DNA of 34,443 nt, taken from positions 1 to 34,443 of the forward strand of contig MWBO01000028.1 in the NCBI GenBank assembly GCA_002071685.1, read 5' to 3'. Source of the DNA: a candidate division WS2 bacterium ADurb.Bin280. Its GTDB lineage: Bacteria; Patescibacteriota; UBA1384; DTJR01. The position numbers were made by a program, and so were the translations under genes. This document shows positions 14,492 to 23,111 of the stretch, one piece after another (the stretch's first letter is position 1; each line of letters opens with the position of its first letter). The notes below the pieces were generated by a model that saw nothing but the letters and a program-made list of their open reading frames with translations, had not been told where the DNA came from and made no database searches.

Positions 14492-14508
14492 CAAATAAAT
14501 TTTTTCAC

Positions 14509-15417
14509 CTACTTGGCATGGCGGCGCAAGCTCAAATAACTTGCTCCAATCCCGATAAAGGTTCCGATTATTACCATTATCAAAGTAATAAGTAAAAAAT
14601 TTTCATAAAAAATGGGGGTAATCCTCTGCATAAACTTTTCAAAAACCGTTCCAGAGGCAATTTCCTCGCTCAAGAGCACTCCGCCAAAAATTACACCTTG
14701 AGACACTATGAGAGCAAACAGGCCGTAGAGAAATCCTTCGATAAGAAAAGGAATTTTGACAAAGGACTCGCTGGCGCCGACAAGGCGCATAATCTCGATT
14801 TCTCTTGATCGAAAAACCAAAGCGAGACGCACCGTGTTGAAAACGACCATTATGGCAATCAAAATGAACAAAACTGATAATCCGATGCCGACCCTCTCGA
14901 CGAACCTGACCGACTGGTTGATATTTTCTATCAAAGTCTTGTTGTCGTCATAACTTGAAGAATCAATATAGGGCGAGTAAGTGGGTTTTTTTATAATATT
15001 TGAAACATAATCGTATTCCTTGAGATCAACCGACTGTATCCTCAAGCTCCGCGGAAGAGGATTGTCCTCGGCCGTGACAATGTCTCTGACTTCTTGCTTG
15101 ACACTTGCACGCGCCTTAAACTCCTTGAGCGCATCTTCTTTGGAAATATATTGAACAGACTTAATCTCCGGCCTGATCATCAGATCACTCTTGAGCTGGT
15201 AAATTAAGGCTTCGCTGGCACTGTCTTTGAAATTAACTACTATATCAACCTTGTCCTTGAGTTCATGAACTATTTTGTTGGTCGAAAGAGCAAGGACCAA
15301 GAAAATACCGACAGTCAAAAGCGCTAGAGACATTATCAGGGTAGTCGTAACTGAAAGCCAACCATTACGAAAGAAATTTACAAACCCCGCCTTTAAAATT
15401 CTTTTAAACCTGATCAT
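14509..15417 (-). CDS. ftsX: Cell-division ABC permease FtsX
   Basis: About 302 residues with the FtsX topology: a cytoplasmic N-terminus beginning FKRILKAGFVNFFRNGWLS, a first membrane segment, and a large extracellular loop (about 50-165, with VDIVVNFKD and YISKEDALKEF). Three membrane segments and a short basic tail follow. FtsX transmits FtsE ATPase activity to peptidoglycan hydrolases outside the cell. ATG 15417 lies two bases after the ftsE stop. A TTG at 15426 is a possible alternative, with GGAAGG 8 bases before it. The gene lies between ftsE and the CHAP hydrolase, exactly as expected for a working FtsEX-hydrolase unit. Confidence 0.95.
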   Translation of the reverse strand: MIRFKRILKAGFVNFFRNGWLSVTTTLIMSLALLTVGIFLVLALSTNKIVHELKDKVDIVVNFKDSASEALIYQLKSDLMIRPEIKSVQYISKEDALKEFKARASVKQEVRDIVTAEDNPLPRSLRIQSVDLKEYDYVSNIIKKPTYSPYIDSSSYDDNKTLIENINQSVRFVERVGIGLSVLFILIAIMVVFNTVRLALVFRSREIEIMRLVGASESFVKIPFLIEGFLYGLFALIVSQGVIFGGVLLSEEIASGTVFEKFMQRITPIFYENFLLITLIMVIIGTFIGIGASYLSLRRHAK

Positions 15418-15419
15418 TT

Positions 15420-16124
15420 TTAACAACTATTATACCTTCCTTGTTTTTGGTCTGATACAACCTGACCCTTTTTCATCGTCACCACTCTTTTGCGCATTTG
15501 ATCAACCAATTCCTTATCATGCGTCGCTAGAAGAACAGTGGTCCCTTGGCAATTTATTTTCTCCAAAATATCGGCAATTTCACGGCTAGCAGCCGGATCA
15601 AGATTGCCCGTTGGCTCATCGGCAATGAAAATTTTTGGTGCGTGAACAAGCGCTCTTGCAATACAAACTCTTTGCGCCTCCCCTCCTGAAAGCTGATTTG
15701 GATAAGCGTTTTCTCTGCCTGTTAGATTAACTGCTTGCAAAACTTTTGGAACTCTTCTTGATATTTCGCTGTCGGGTAAATCGCAAACCTCCAGAGCAAA
15801 AGCAACATTCTCCCAAACGGTTTTGTTTGGAAGTAGCTTGTAGTCCTGAAAGACTATCCCAATATTTCTTCTCAAAAACGGCAACTCGTATTGTTTGAGT
15901 CTAGTAATATCGCGACCGGCTATCCTGACAGAACCCTTTTCCGGCTTCTCCTCTCTGATTAAGAGTCGAACAAGGGTGGATTTGCCAGCACCGGAAGGAC
16001 CAACAAGTATGACAAACTCCCCCGGCATAATTTTAAAATCAAAGTCTTCAAGTATTGTAGTGCCCGAGTATTTTTTTTCTACACCTTCGGTTTCGATGAT
16101 GGGTTGCTTTTCTTTATCCAGCAA
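15420..16124 (-). CDS. ftsE: Cell-division ABC ATPase FtsE
   Basis: This 234-residue ABC ATPase has Walker A GPSGAGKSTLVRLL, Q-loop FQDYKLLP, signature LSGGEAQRVCIARAL, Walker B IFIADEPTGNLD and switch His LLATHDKELV. FtsE forms dimers under FtsX at the division site. The start is a TTG at 16124 close behind a strong AAGGAGG; the next codon, CTG, has more usual spacing, so the exact start is uncertain. A TATAAT lies about 30 bases upstream. Confidence 0.96.
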   Translation of the reverse strand: MLDKEKQPIIETEGVEKKYSGTTILEDFDFKIMPGEFVILVGPSGAGKSTLVRLLIREEKPEKGSVRIAGRDITRLKQYELPFLRRNIGIVFQDYKLLPNKTVWENVAFALEVCDLPDSEISRRVPKVLQAVNLTGRENAYPNQLSGGEAQRVCIARALVHAPKIFIADEPTGNLDPAASREIADILEKINCQGTTVLLATHDKELVDQMRKRVVTMKKGQVVSDQKQGRYNSC

Positions 16125-16154
16125 AAGCCTCCTTGTTAACGCTTTCAGAATACT

Positions 16155-16160
16155 ATTATA
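16155..16160 (-). promoter_or_regulatory. -10 box of the likely ftsE promoter
   Basis: A perfect TATAAT lies on the minus strand between the secA stop and the ftsE start. The matching -35 (TGGCAA at 17 bases) is poor. Confidence 0.45.
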
Positions 16161-16201
16161 AAGTATTTACGCCTTCCTTGCCAGAGTCCAATAATACCCA
16201 G

Positions 16202-18838
16202 CTACTTACCGCAACATTTTTTATATTTTTTGCCGCTTCCGCACGGACAGGGATCGTTGCGGCCGACTTTTGAATTTGTCGTAGCTTTGTTTTGTGAAGA
16301 TTCGACTTCTCTGTTCATTTTTTCGCCTACCGATCTGATTGTCGTTATAACTTCGCTCGGAGAAGCACTTTTAAGCGAATTGTCGGGTTTTTTGACAAGT
16401 GATTTTTCTTGAGATTGCGCCACTTCTTCAAGAGACTCTCCACTGTCGACGCCATCAGGGCCACTTAAAACAATCGGCTTTTTTTCCTCGGGGACTCTAC
16501 TGGTACTCGCGACTCCCGAAAAATCTATTCTCGAAAGAATTGAAATTATCTCATCGTCGATGGTTCTCAAGAGTCGTTCGAACAATCTAAAAGATTCCTC
16601 TTTGTAAGCAATCAGGGGGTCTACCTGACCATAACCCCTCAGTCCAATTGAATCACGCAAGCCATCCATTGTGTTTAGGTGCTCTATCCAGAGCTGGTCG
16701 ATCACAGATAAACAAACCTTTCTTTCAACTTCTTGAAAAATTTCTGCCTCAACATTTTTTATATTTTTTTCATATTGCGTCTTTTCGCCATCCTCCATTT
16801 TTTCAATAATCTCTTGATGCAACTCGTTGCTCTTGGACCCCTCAAGCTCAAGGATTTTGCGCCTTCTCTTGTAAATAACTTCCCTCTGCTTATTCATCAC
16901 GTCGTCATACTCCACCAAGTGCTTTCTGATATCAAAATTGTGTCCCTCGACTCTTTTTTGAGCTCCCTCGATTGATTTGGAGATCATTGCGTGCTCAATT
17001 GGCTGATCATCAGGCAGACCAAGGCGCTCCATCAAGTTTTTCAGCTTATCTCCTCCGAAAATCCTCATCAAATCATCTTCCATCGATATGAAAAACTGGC
17101 TCTGCCCTGGGTCGCCCTGTCTGCCACTGCGCCCCCGAAGTTGATTGTCAATCCTTCGCGACTCGTGTCTTTCCGTACCCAAAACAAATAACCCGCCCGC
17201 ATCAAGCACTGCCTTTCTTTGGTTATCGTCAATTGGATTTCCACCAAGAATTATATCGACTCCTCTACCCGCCATATTTGTCGCAACCGTAACTTTGCCG
17301 GGCTGTCCCGCTTGAGCAATAATTTTGGCCTCTCTCTCATGATTTTTGGCATTTAATACTTCGCATTTTAGTCCGGATTTTTTCAACAATTTTGCAAGAT
17401 ACTCCGATTTTTCCACAGAAATAGTTCCTACCAGAACCGGCTGATTTTTTTTATTTAGCTCCAAAATCCTTTCGACAATGGCATTGTATTTTGCTTGAGT
17501 AGTTTTGTAAATTTGATCGTTTGAATCAATTCTAACCATTGGTTTATTGGTCGGAATTTCCACAACATCAAGTTCGTAGATTTTCGAAAATTCTTCTGCT
17601 TCGGTAGCCGCTGTTCCGGTCATTCCCGAAAGTTTGTCGTAAAGTCTAAACAAATTTTGGAAAGAAATCGTGGCTAGGGTTTCCGACTCTCTTTGAATTG
17701 CAACACCTTCTTTTGCCTCAATCGCTTGATGCAGACCCTCGCTATAGCGCCTGCCATGCATTAGCCGTCCGGTAAATTCATCAACAATGACAACCTCTCC
17801 ATCTTTGACTATGTAGTCTTTGTTTTTCTTGAAAAGCGCCTTTGCTTTGAGTGCTTCTTCCAAGTGATGAACAAGCGTCACAGAGTTCGCTTCATAAAGA
17901 CTCTTTATCCCAAGCGCTTTCTCTACCGCACTAATACCCTCATCGGTAATGGAAACTGCGCGAGCTTTTTCATCTATTTCAAAATGAGCTCCTTCGTTTA
18001 GATTTTTGGCGATCAGGGCAAATCTTCCGTAAAGATCCGCTGACTCTTCAGCGGCTGACGAGATGATTAAGGGTGTCCTCGCCTCATCTATTAAAATCGA
18101 GTCTATTTCGTCAACGATGGCGTAATTAAGACCTCTCTGAACAAGCTGGCGCTGACTTTGCGCCATATTGTCCCTCAAGTAATCAAAGCCAAATTCATTA
18201 TTGGTTCCATAGACGATGTCGGCACCGTAAGCTTCCTTGCGCGTGCAGGGTTTTAGATTTTCATACTCAACTGACGCCGCCGTCTCTTGAGACAAATCAT
18301 CAGAAGAGCTATTACTTTGAAAATTTTTCTCGAAAATAAAACTGCTTCCCTGACTTTGAATAATTCCTGTAGTAAGTCCGAGACGATCATAAACACGCCC
18401 CATCATTTCGCCTTGGTATTTAGCCAAATAGTCGTTGACAGTCACGAGGTGAGCACCCTTGCCGCCAAGAGCATTCAAATACAAAGAAAGCGTAGCAACC
18501 AGTGTCTTTCCCTCTCCAGTTCGCATCTCGGCAATTTTTCCCTCGTGAAGAACTACGGCACCAATTAGCTGAACGTCAAAGTGTCGCATCCCCAGCTCCC
18601 TTTTGGCGACTTCACGCACAAGGGCAAAGGCCTCGGGCAAAACATCGTTTAGCACTTCCTTGCTGGCATTTTTTTCACCAACAAGGCATTTCAGATCATC
18701 GGTTTTTTTCTTGATCTGCTCATCAGTCAATTTAGAAATAGATTCTTCAAGAGAATTTATCTGTTGAACGATCGGCTCAATCTTTTTTATCTCCGAAGCA
18801 TTGCCTTTCCCAAACAAACGCTCGAGTATCTTTTTCAT
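16202..18838 (-). CDS. secA: Preprotein translocase ATPase SecA
   Basis: This 878-residue motor pushes secreted proteins through SecYEG. MRTGEGKTLVATL is Walker A, and VDEIDSILIDEARTPLIIS holds the DEAD-box-like Walker B. TVATNMAGRGVDIILGG and QLRGRSGRQGDPG are the second helicase-domain motifs. The end, DPCPCGSGKKYKKCCGK, is the zinc-binding SecB/membrane contact tail. A short insertion rich in S, N and D near 175-195 interrupts the usual N-terminal motor region. The gene starts within the last bases of hpf (4-base overlap) and belongs to the serS-hpf-secA operon. The many signal-peptide proteins in this window are its likely substrates. Confidence 0.98.
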   Translation of the reverse strand: MKKILERLFGKGNASEIKKIEPIVQQINSLEESISKLTDEQIKKKTDDLKCLVGEKNASKEVLNDVLPEAFALVREVAKRELGMRHFDVQLIGAVVLHEGKIAEMRTGEGKTLVATLSLYLNALGGKGAHLVTVNDYLAKYQGEMMGRVYDRLGLTTGIIQSQGSSFIFEKNFQSNSSSDDLSQETAASVEYENLKPCTRKEAYGADIVYGTNNEFGFDYLRDNMAQSQRQLVQRGLNYAIVDEIDSILIDEARTPLIISSAAEESADLYGRFALIAKNLNEGAHFEIDEKARAVSITDEGISAVEKALGIKSLYEANSVTLVHHLEEALKAKALFKKNKDYIVKDGEVVIVDEFTGRLMHGRRYSEGLHQAIEAKEGVAIQRESETLATISFQNLFRLYDKLSGMTGTAATEAEEFSKIYELDVVEIPTNKPMVRIDSNDQIYKTTQAKYNAIVERILELNKKNQPVLVGTISVEKSEYLAKLLKKSGLKCEVLNAKNHEREAKIIAQAGQPGKVTVATNMAGRGVDIILGGNPIDDNQRKAVLDAGGLFVLGTERHESRRIDNQLRGRSGRQGDPGQSQFFISMEDDLMRIFGGDKLKNLMERLGLPDDQPIEHAMISKSIEGAQKRVEGHNFDIRKHLVEYDDVMNKQREVIYKRRRKILELEGSKSNELHQEIIEKMEDGEKTQYEKNIKNVEAEIFQEVERKVCLSVIDQLWIEHLNTMDGLRDSIGLRGYGQVDPLIAYKEESFRLFERLLRTIDDEIISILSRIDFSGVASTSRVPEEKKPIVLSGPDGVDSGESLEEVAQSQEKSLVKKPDNSLKSASPSEVITTIRSVGEKMNREVESSQNKATTNSKVGRNDPCPCGSGKKYKKCCGK

Positions 18839-19200
18839 TTTGCCCTTTTCCTGAAACGAATTTTGGGCAATTTAATAGATGGCATCTTGAATCTAATTCC
18901 CTTTTTTCGCTCCTTTATTCTAACAACTTGCCTCTGAATTTTATCTTCAGCTTTGGCGATAGTATCGGCAAGCGTGTTCGCAAAAGTTCGAACATAAAGC
19001 GGTTTTTTGACATTTTGCAGTGTCAAATGAAGAATAATTTCGTAGGCCTGATTGCTTTTTTTGGTAATGTGTTGCTTGACACCGACCGTCAAAACCGAAC
19101 TCTCCGGCAAGTGTTTTTCAAGCCAAAGAATTCTTTTTCGCAAAAATTTTTTTTGATCTTCCTCAAGCTCTCCGGAAAGTGATTTTATCTGAAATTTCAT
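18835..19200 (-). CDS. hpf: Ribosome hibernation-promoting factor, short form
   Basis: This 121-residue protein has the HPF/RaiA domain: beta strand MKFQIKSLSGELEEDQKKFL, VGVKQHITKKSNQAYEIILHLTLQ and an amphipathic helix TFANTLADTIAKAEDKIQRQV. It continues into a very basic tail. HPF binds the 30S decoding region during slow growth. The long-form C-terminal dimerisation domain is missing, so it is the short type or a CPR-specific variant with a basic extension. GGGAG lies upstream of ATG 19200. It is 9 bases after serS and overlaps secA by 4. Placing HPF just before secA is a common bacterial arrangement. Confidence 0.86.
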   Translation of the reverse strand: MKFQIKSLSGELEEDQKKFLRKRILWLEKHLPESSVLTVGVKQHITKKSNQAYEIILHLTLQNVKKPLYVRTFANTLADTIAKAEDKIQRQVVRIKERKKGIRFKMPSIKLPKIRFRKRAK

Positions 19201-19209
19201 CTCAACTCC

Positions 19210-20517
19210 CTAATCATCTTTTTTTTGAATTTTTTCAAAACCGCACAAAGGCCTCAAAGCTTCAGGTACGTCGATACTCCCATCGCTGTTTTGATAATTT
19301 TCGAGAATTGCAATCAAGATGCGCGGGCTAGCAATGGCCGTGTTGTTCAAAGCATAAACGTATTTTTTATTGCCGTCTTTGTCGCGATATTTAATATTTA
19401 AGCGTCTCGGCTGCCAATCAGTCAAGTTTGAGTCGGAATGAGTTTCGCCGTAGCCCTCCCGAGATGGCATCCAAGTCTCAATGTCATACATTTTTCTTTT
19501 TCCGGCACCCATGTCGCCAGTACAAATTTGCAGAACCCTGTGGGGCAAATTCAAATCTTTGAGAATTTCTTGGGATATTTCCCTCAAATATTCCAGATAT
19601 TCATCGGATTTTTTTACATCATCCTCACACAAGATTACTTGCTCTACTTTCATAAATTCGTGGATTCTATAGAGACCCTTGGTATCTTTGCCGTACGAAC
19701 CCACTTCATTTCGATAACATTGCGAAAACCCGCAAACTTTAACAGGAAGATCTTTCTGCTCAAGAACACTATCGGAGAAATAAGACAAAAGCGCCGGCTC
19801 GGAAGTTCCTGCCAAATACAAACTTTCTCCGACAGTTTCGCCGTCCTCGTTTTTTCCGGTATTGGCAAGCTCATATATGTCATCTTTTCCAAAAGGAAAG
19901 TGACCGCTACCTATCAAGGCAAAGTCCTTCAAGATAGTCGGTGTCACCATAAACTCAAAACCTTTTTCTCGCAGTTTCTTGACTGCATAATTTAGGACCG
20001 CTAAATGCAAAACGGCCGCTTCGTTTTTGAGATAGTATCCGCGAAAGCCCGAAACCTTGACTCCTTTTTCAAAATCTACGAGATTGAGATCTTCAGCAAG
20101 CTCAATATGACTTTTAAATTCAAAATCAAATTCCCTTGGCTCTCCCCATTTTTCAACTTCGACATTCTCCTTATCGTCCTTGCCGACAGGGGTGTCTTCG
20201 GACTGTATGTTGGGAAGCTGTAGATAAAGACCCATCCAGTCTTGCTCGACTTGCTTCAATTCCTCTTCGATTCTTTTGAGATCGACAGAAAGAACTTTCA
20301 TATCGGCAATGGCTTTGTCTTTTTCGCTTCCGCTAAGACCTACGATCTTTTTATTAAATTCGTTTTGTCTCTCACGCATCGAATCAACGGAGCCGATTAA
20401 TTCACGGCGCTTTTTGTCAAGTGAAATAAATTGATCAAGATCAATTTTCAATCCTTTTTTCAAAATCGTGTCTTTGACTTTTTCGGCGTTCTCTCTCACA
20501 AAATTTAGATCGAGCAT
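19210..20517 (-). CDS. serS: Seryl-tRNA synthetase
   Basis: This 435-residue class II enzyme charges tRNA-Ser. The N-terminal antiparallel coiled coil that grips the tRNA long arm occupies about 1-105. The catalytic core has LAGTSEPALLSYF, motif 2 CGFSQCYRNEVGSYGKDTKG..R.HEF.KVEQ, and motif 3 ALNNTAIASPRILIAILENYQ. The SNLTDWQPRRLNIKYR segment contacts serine and ATP. The length is normal. It heads an operon with hpf and secA, driven by the promoter at 20553-20581, divergent from pyrF. Confidence 0.98.
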   Translation of the reverse strand: MLDLNFVRENAEKVKDTILKKGLKIDLDQFISLDKKRRELIGSVDSMRERQNEFNKKIVGLSGSEKDKAIADMKVLSVDLKRIEEELKQVEQDWMGLYLQLPNIQSEDTPVGKDDKENVEVEKWGEPREFDFEFKSHIELAEDLNLVDFEKGVKVSGFRGYYLKNEAAVLHLAVLNYAVKKLREKGFEFMVTPTILKDFALIGSGHFPFGKDDIYELANTGKNEDGETVGESLYLAGTSEPALLSYFSDSVLEQKDLPVKVCGFSQCYRNEVGSYGKDTKGLYRIHEFMKVEQVILCEDDVKKSDEYLEYLREISQEILKDLNLPHRVLQICTGDMGAGKRKMYDIETWMPSREGYGETHSDSNLTDWQPRRLNIKYRDKDGNKKYVYALNNTAIASPRILIAILENYQNSDGSIDVPEALRPLCGFEKIQKKDD

Positions 20518-20552
20518 GTTTTCCCCGCAAAAAAATTTAATTTGTTGGATTA

Positions 20553-20581
20553 ACTATAATCTTTTACAGGTAAAAAGGCAA
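20553..20581 (-). promoter_or_regulatory. serS operon promoter
   Basis: On the minus strand TTGCCT (20581-20576), a 17-base spacer and TATAGT (20558-20553) precede serS by about 36 bases. Confidence 0.55.
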
Positions 20582-20635
20582 TAGAACAAACCTAATAAAT
20601 CAGATCTCCACTTCGGTGTTTTTGATCCAAAGCTC

Positions 20636-20663
20636 TTGAAAGAAGCTCCAAAAAGCGTACAAT
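20636..20663 (+). promoter_or_regulatory. pyrF operon promoter
   Basis: TTGAAA (20636-20641), a 16-base spacer and TACAAT (20658-20663) precede pyrF. The expected start near 20670 gives a leader of about 44 bases with a good Shine-Dalgarno. Confidence 0.65.
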
Positions 20664-20713
20664 CACCTCGACTCGTAAATTGACAGCAAATACGAAGGAA
20701 GAGGGAGCCGGAA

Positions 20714-21718
20714 ATGATTGAGATGAACTTCGCCGAACGATATGCCGGAGCGGCGAAAATGGCGCAGTCAATCCTGTGCGTAGGACTTGATCCGACGCCG
20801 GAACTGACCCCGCCTGAGTTCGGGCAGGGCATTGACGGGTACTACGCCTACATGTACGCGGTGGGCGAGGTTGCCGCCGCAAAGGTGGCGATCGTCAAAC
20901 CGAACATCGCGCACTACGAGGCAGAGGGCCACGAAGGTGTCGAGATGCTTGGCTTACTGACAGGGGAGCTCCAGAACATGGGGCTCATGGTCATCCTCGA
21001 TGCCAAGCGCGCCGACATCGGGCGCACGATGGAGATGTGCGGAAAGTACCTGTTCGGGCAGTTCTACGTCGATGCCGCCACTTGCCACAGCTACTTCGGG
21101 GCAACATTCCTGCCCTCGCAGGACGGCAAGTCACAGGGCTGGCTGAAGTATCTCGAGCAGGGGAAGTGCGCCATCGCCATGGTCCGCACCTCCAATCCCG
21201 AGGGAGACGACCTGCAGGAAAGCCGCCTCGAAGACGACAGGCCAGTCTATGAACTGCTGGCCTCCAAGGTGGCAACATGGAACAAGTGGGCGCAAGACTT
21301 GACCCGAGGAGTCGGTGGTGTCGGGGCGGTAGTTGGCGCCACAACTCCGGAGCAGGCCATAAAGTGTCGGGCGACAGCTCCCGACGCGTTCTTTCTGGTA
21401 CCTGGTTTCGGAACCCAGGGCGCCGGACCCTCCGCCGCTGTAGCGGGTATGCCTCGCGACGGCAAACTACTGCTGACCGTGAACAGCTCGAGCGCCATCA
21501 CCGGTGCTTGGCGCAACAAGGACGGTACACGCAAAGGGGGCGATGTACTCGAACACGTCGCAAAAGCGATCGACGAGGCTAACGACCAGCTCAACCAAGC
21601 CCTCGTCGAGTCACTGGGGTTTGATCCGTACACGGACACTCCGTCTGGAGTTCCGTTCTACGAGCGACTCAAGCCGGTAGACAAGATTGGAGGAAAGTCA
21701 TGCACAACGCAGGAGTAG
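20714..21718 (+). CDS. pyrF: Orotidine-5'-phosphate decarboxylase
   Basis: This 334-residue TIM-barrel enzyme converts OMP to UMP. Strand 1 is LCVGLDPTPE (21-30) and the substrate Lys is in VKPNIAHYE (61-69). The catalytic array is DAKRADIG (96-103), with the family K..D spacing. MVRTSNPEGDD follows, then VPGFGTQG as the phosphate-binding loop. The length fits the longer PyrF type (about 270-330 residues) rather than the E. coli short type. ATG 20714 has GAGGGAG 6 bases upstream; ATG 20723 is less well placed. It is strongly GC-rich against AT-rich serS and greA neighbours, which suggests transfer. It overlaps the OPRTase-like gene by 19 bases. Confidence 0.95.
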   Translation: MIEMNFAERYAGAAKMAQSILCVGLDPTPELTPPEFGQGIDGYYAYMYAVGEVAAAKVAIVKPNIAHYEAEGHEGVEMLGLLTGELQNMGLMVILDAKRADIGRTMEMCGKYLFGQFYVDAATCHSYFGATFLPSQDGKSQGWLKYLEQGKCAIAMVRTSNPEGDDLQESRLEDDRPVYELLASKVATWNKWAQDLTRGVGGVGAVVGATTPEQAIKCRATAPDAFFLVPGFGTQGAGPSAAVAGMPRDGKLLLTVNSSSAITGAWRNKDGTRKGGDVLEHVAKAIDEANDQLNQALVESLGFDPYTDTPSGVPFYERLKPVDKIGGKSCTTQE

Positions 21719-22422
21719 ACGGCGAACTTCGAAGGCTGCTGAACCTGTTCCAAGGAGTCTACGAAGTCCGCAGAGGCAGTGCCGGAGAACGCCTTTCCCC
21801 GCTGGTTGGCTACGCCGGCAAGTACGTTGACGGTGACTGCGGAACAAAGGCGTATATCGGCGAGGTTTACTACAACTTCGCCATGATCGAGCAGCACCCG
21901 AGGACGCTGAAGCGTTTCGCCGAGGCAGTCAAGCCACAGATCCATTTTGACGTGGTGGTAGGCATGCCGATGGGCGGAATCGCATTCTCGTTCGCCCTCA
22001 CGGACGAAATAGGTTGCCGTTTCACCTTCGCTGAAAAGAAGGTGGCGAGAGTCGCGACCGGTCTGGAACGGGAAGAGACGCAACTGGTCATCTCTCGACA
22101 CATCATCGCAGAGGGGTCGCGGGTTCTGATCGGCGAAGATGTCTGCCACAACTTCTCGACAATCGCCGATGCCATCGGCCTGATCGAGAACATCGGCGCC
22201 AAGGTTGTTGGGATCGTCTGCGCCATCAATCGCTCGTGTGAAAATGGCACAGTGATTCGCAACTATCTTGACGTTCCGGTCTTTGGCGCCCTCAGCCTGC
22301 CGACCGAGGAGTACCGCCAAGACGACCCCTACGTCGCCTCCGACATCGAGGCCGGCAACGTCATCTGGAAGCCGAAAGAGTGCTGGAAGCAGATGATCGC
22401 CTCCATGCACGGCACATGGTAG
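21700..22422 (+). CDS. Orotate phosphoribosyltransferase-like protein with altered PRPP loop
   Basis: This 240-residue type I phosphoribosyltransferase is coupled to pyrF by a 19-base overlap and a GGAGGA site inside pyrF. OPRTase makes OMP from orotate and PRPP, the step before PyrF. FDVVVGMPMGGIAFSFAL and FTFAEKKVARV match the OPRTase core, including the conserved basic pair. The PRPP loop reads VLIGEDVCHNFSTIADAI (142-159). The acidic ED pair is kept, but the usual TTG(G/T)S becomes CHNFS. That alters the diphosphate-binding glycines, so activity or substrate may differ. The pyrF partner is the main reason to call it PyrE-like. The gene is GC-rich and followed by a strong terminator. Confidence 0.72.
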   Translation: MHNAGVDGELRRLLNLFQGVYEVRRGSAGERLSPLVGYAGKYVDGDCGTKAYIGEVYYNFAMIEQHPRTLKRFAEAVKPQIHFDVVVGMPMGGIAFSFALTDEIGCRFTFAEKKVARVATGLEREETQLVISRHIIAEGSRVLIGEDVCHNFSTIADAIGLIENIGAKVVGIVCAINRSCENGTVIRNYLDVPVFGALSLPTEEYRQDDPYVASDIEAGNVIWKPKECWKQMIASMHGTW

Positions 22423-22438
22423 GGCAAGAACGCAACCA

Positions 22439-22475
22439 CCGGCGCCCGCTCGAAAGGGCGGGCGCCGCCTCATTT
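22439..22475 (+). terminator. Terminator of the pyrF operon
   Basis: An 11-pair stem (22441-22451 with 22456-22466, one G-T pair) is closed by a GAAA tetraloop. A T-rich tract follows. Confidence 0.85.
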
Positions 22476-22502
22476 TATAAACTAAAGTCTCAATAATATG
22501 CT

Positions 22503-22542
22503 AAAAAATAAACGGCTCACTTGAATGAGCCGTTTATTTTTT
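22503..22542 (-). terminator. Bidirectional terminator after greA
   Basis: A perfect 17-bp stem pairs 22503-22519 with 22526-22542 around a 6-base loop. A run flanks one side and T run the other, so it can end greA on the minus strand and read-through from the pyrF side. Confidence 0.92.
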
Positions 22543-22556
22543 GTTGTATTTTTAAG

Positions 22557-23021
22557 TTATTTTATCTCAAGAACCTTGATCTTGAGAACCCCGCCCGGAG
22601 TATTGGCGCTACAGACATCGCCAACCTTGGCGCCAATTAACGCCGATCCTATGGGAGAGATATTGGATATCTTGCCCTCAAGAGGATTGGCTTCGTTTGA
22701 ACTGACTATTTCATATGTCATTTTATCGCCATCCATATCCAGCAGAACAGTAGATCCTAGCGCTACTTCAGTTCCACCTTTTTCGTTTTCGAACACTTTG
22801 GCATATTTGAGCAAGTACTCAATTTCCTTTATTCTTCCTTCGATAAAAGACTGCTCATTTCTGGCATCTTCGTATTCGGCATTTTCACTCAAATCGCCGT
22901 ATTCCTTGGCTCTTTTGATTCGATCAATCACATCAGGACGCTTGATTTCTTTCAGCGTCTTCAATTCGTTCTCTAGTTTTTGCGCACCGGAAGCGGTCAA
23001 CTTCACAACTTTATTACTCAT
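22557..23021 (-). CDS. greA: Transcript-cleavage factor GreA
   Basis: This 154-residue protein rescues backtracked RNA polymerase. The N-terminal antiparallel coiled coil (about 1-75) carries NAEYEDARNEQSFIEGRIKEIE, with the acidic tip D and E that stimulate RNA cleavage. The C-terminal FKBP-like domain runs through VALGSTVLLDMDG to NISPIGSALIGAKVGDVCSANTPGG. The length is typical. It is a single-gene unit with its own promoter (23074-23103) and a strong terminator. Confidence 0.97.
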   Translation of the reverse strand: MSNKVVKLTASGAQKLENELKTLKEIKRPDVIDRIKRAKEYGDLSENAEYEDARNEQSFIEGRIKEIEYLLKYAKVFENEKGGTEVALGSTVLLDMDGDKMTYEIVSSNEANPLEGKISNISPIGSALIGAKVGDVCSANTPGGVLKIKVLEIK

Positions 23022-23073
23022 TTTCTGATACTTAGGTTGATATTGTTAATTTTATTTAAATTCCACGCTCGAA

Positions 23074-23103
23074 ATTATAGCAAAAAATCACTTGCAAAAT
23101 CAA
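23074..23103 (-). promoter_or_regulatory. greA promoter
   Basis: TGC-TATAAT (extended -10, box 23079-23074) is preceded at 18 bases by TTGATT (23103-23098). The start near 23067 gives a leader of about 46 bases. The -35 end lies just beyond the PBP2 stop at 23112. Confidence 0.75.
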
Positions 23104-23111
23104 TAGTATTG

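Noticed and set aside
19438-19995. 185-residue plus-strand ORF inside serS
   Set aside because: Mirror of seryl-tRNA synthetase coding sequence with no ribosome site or motif.
20554-21718. Minus-strand and other-frame ORFs inside pyrF
   Set aside because: Shadows of a GC-rich gene; pyrF frame has all catalytic motifs.
21658-22473. 271-residue minus-strand ORF opposite the OPRTase-like gene
   Set aside because: It spans the pyrF operon terminator and has low-complexity composition; the plus-strand frame has phosphoribosyltransferase motifs and a ribosome site.
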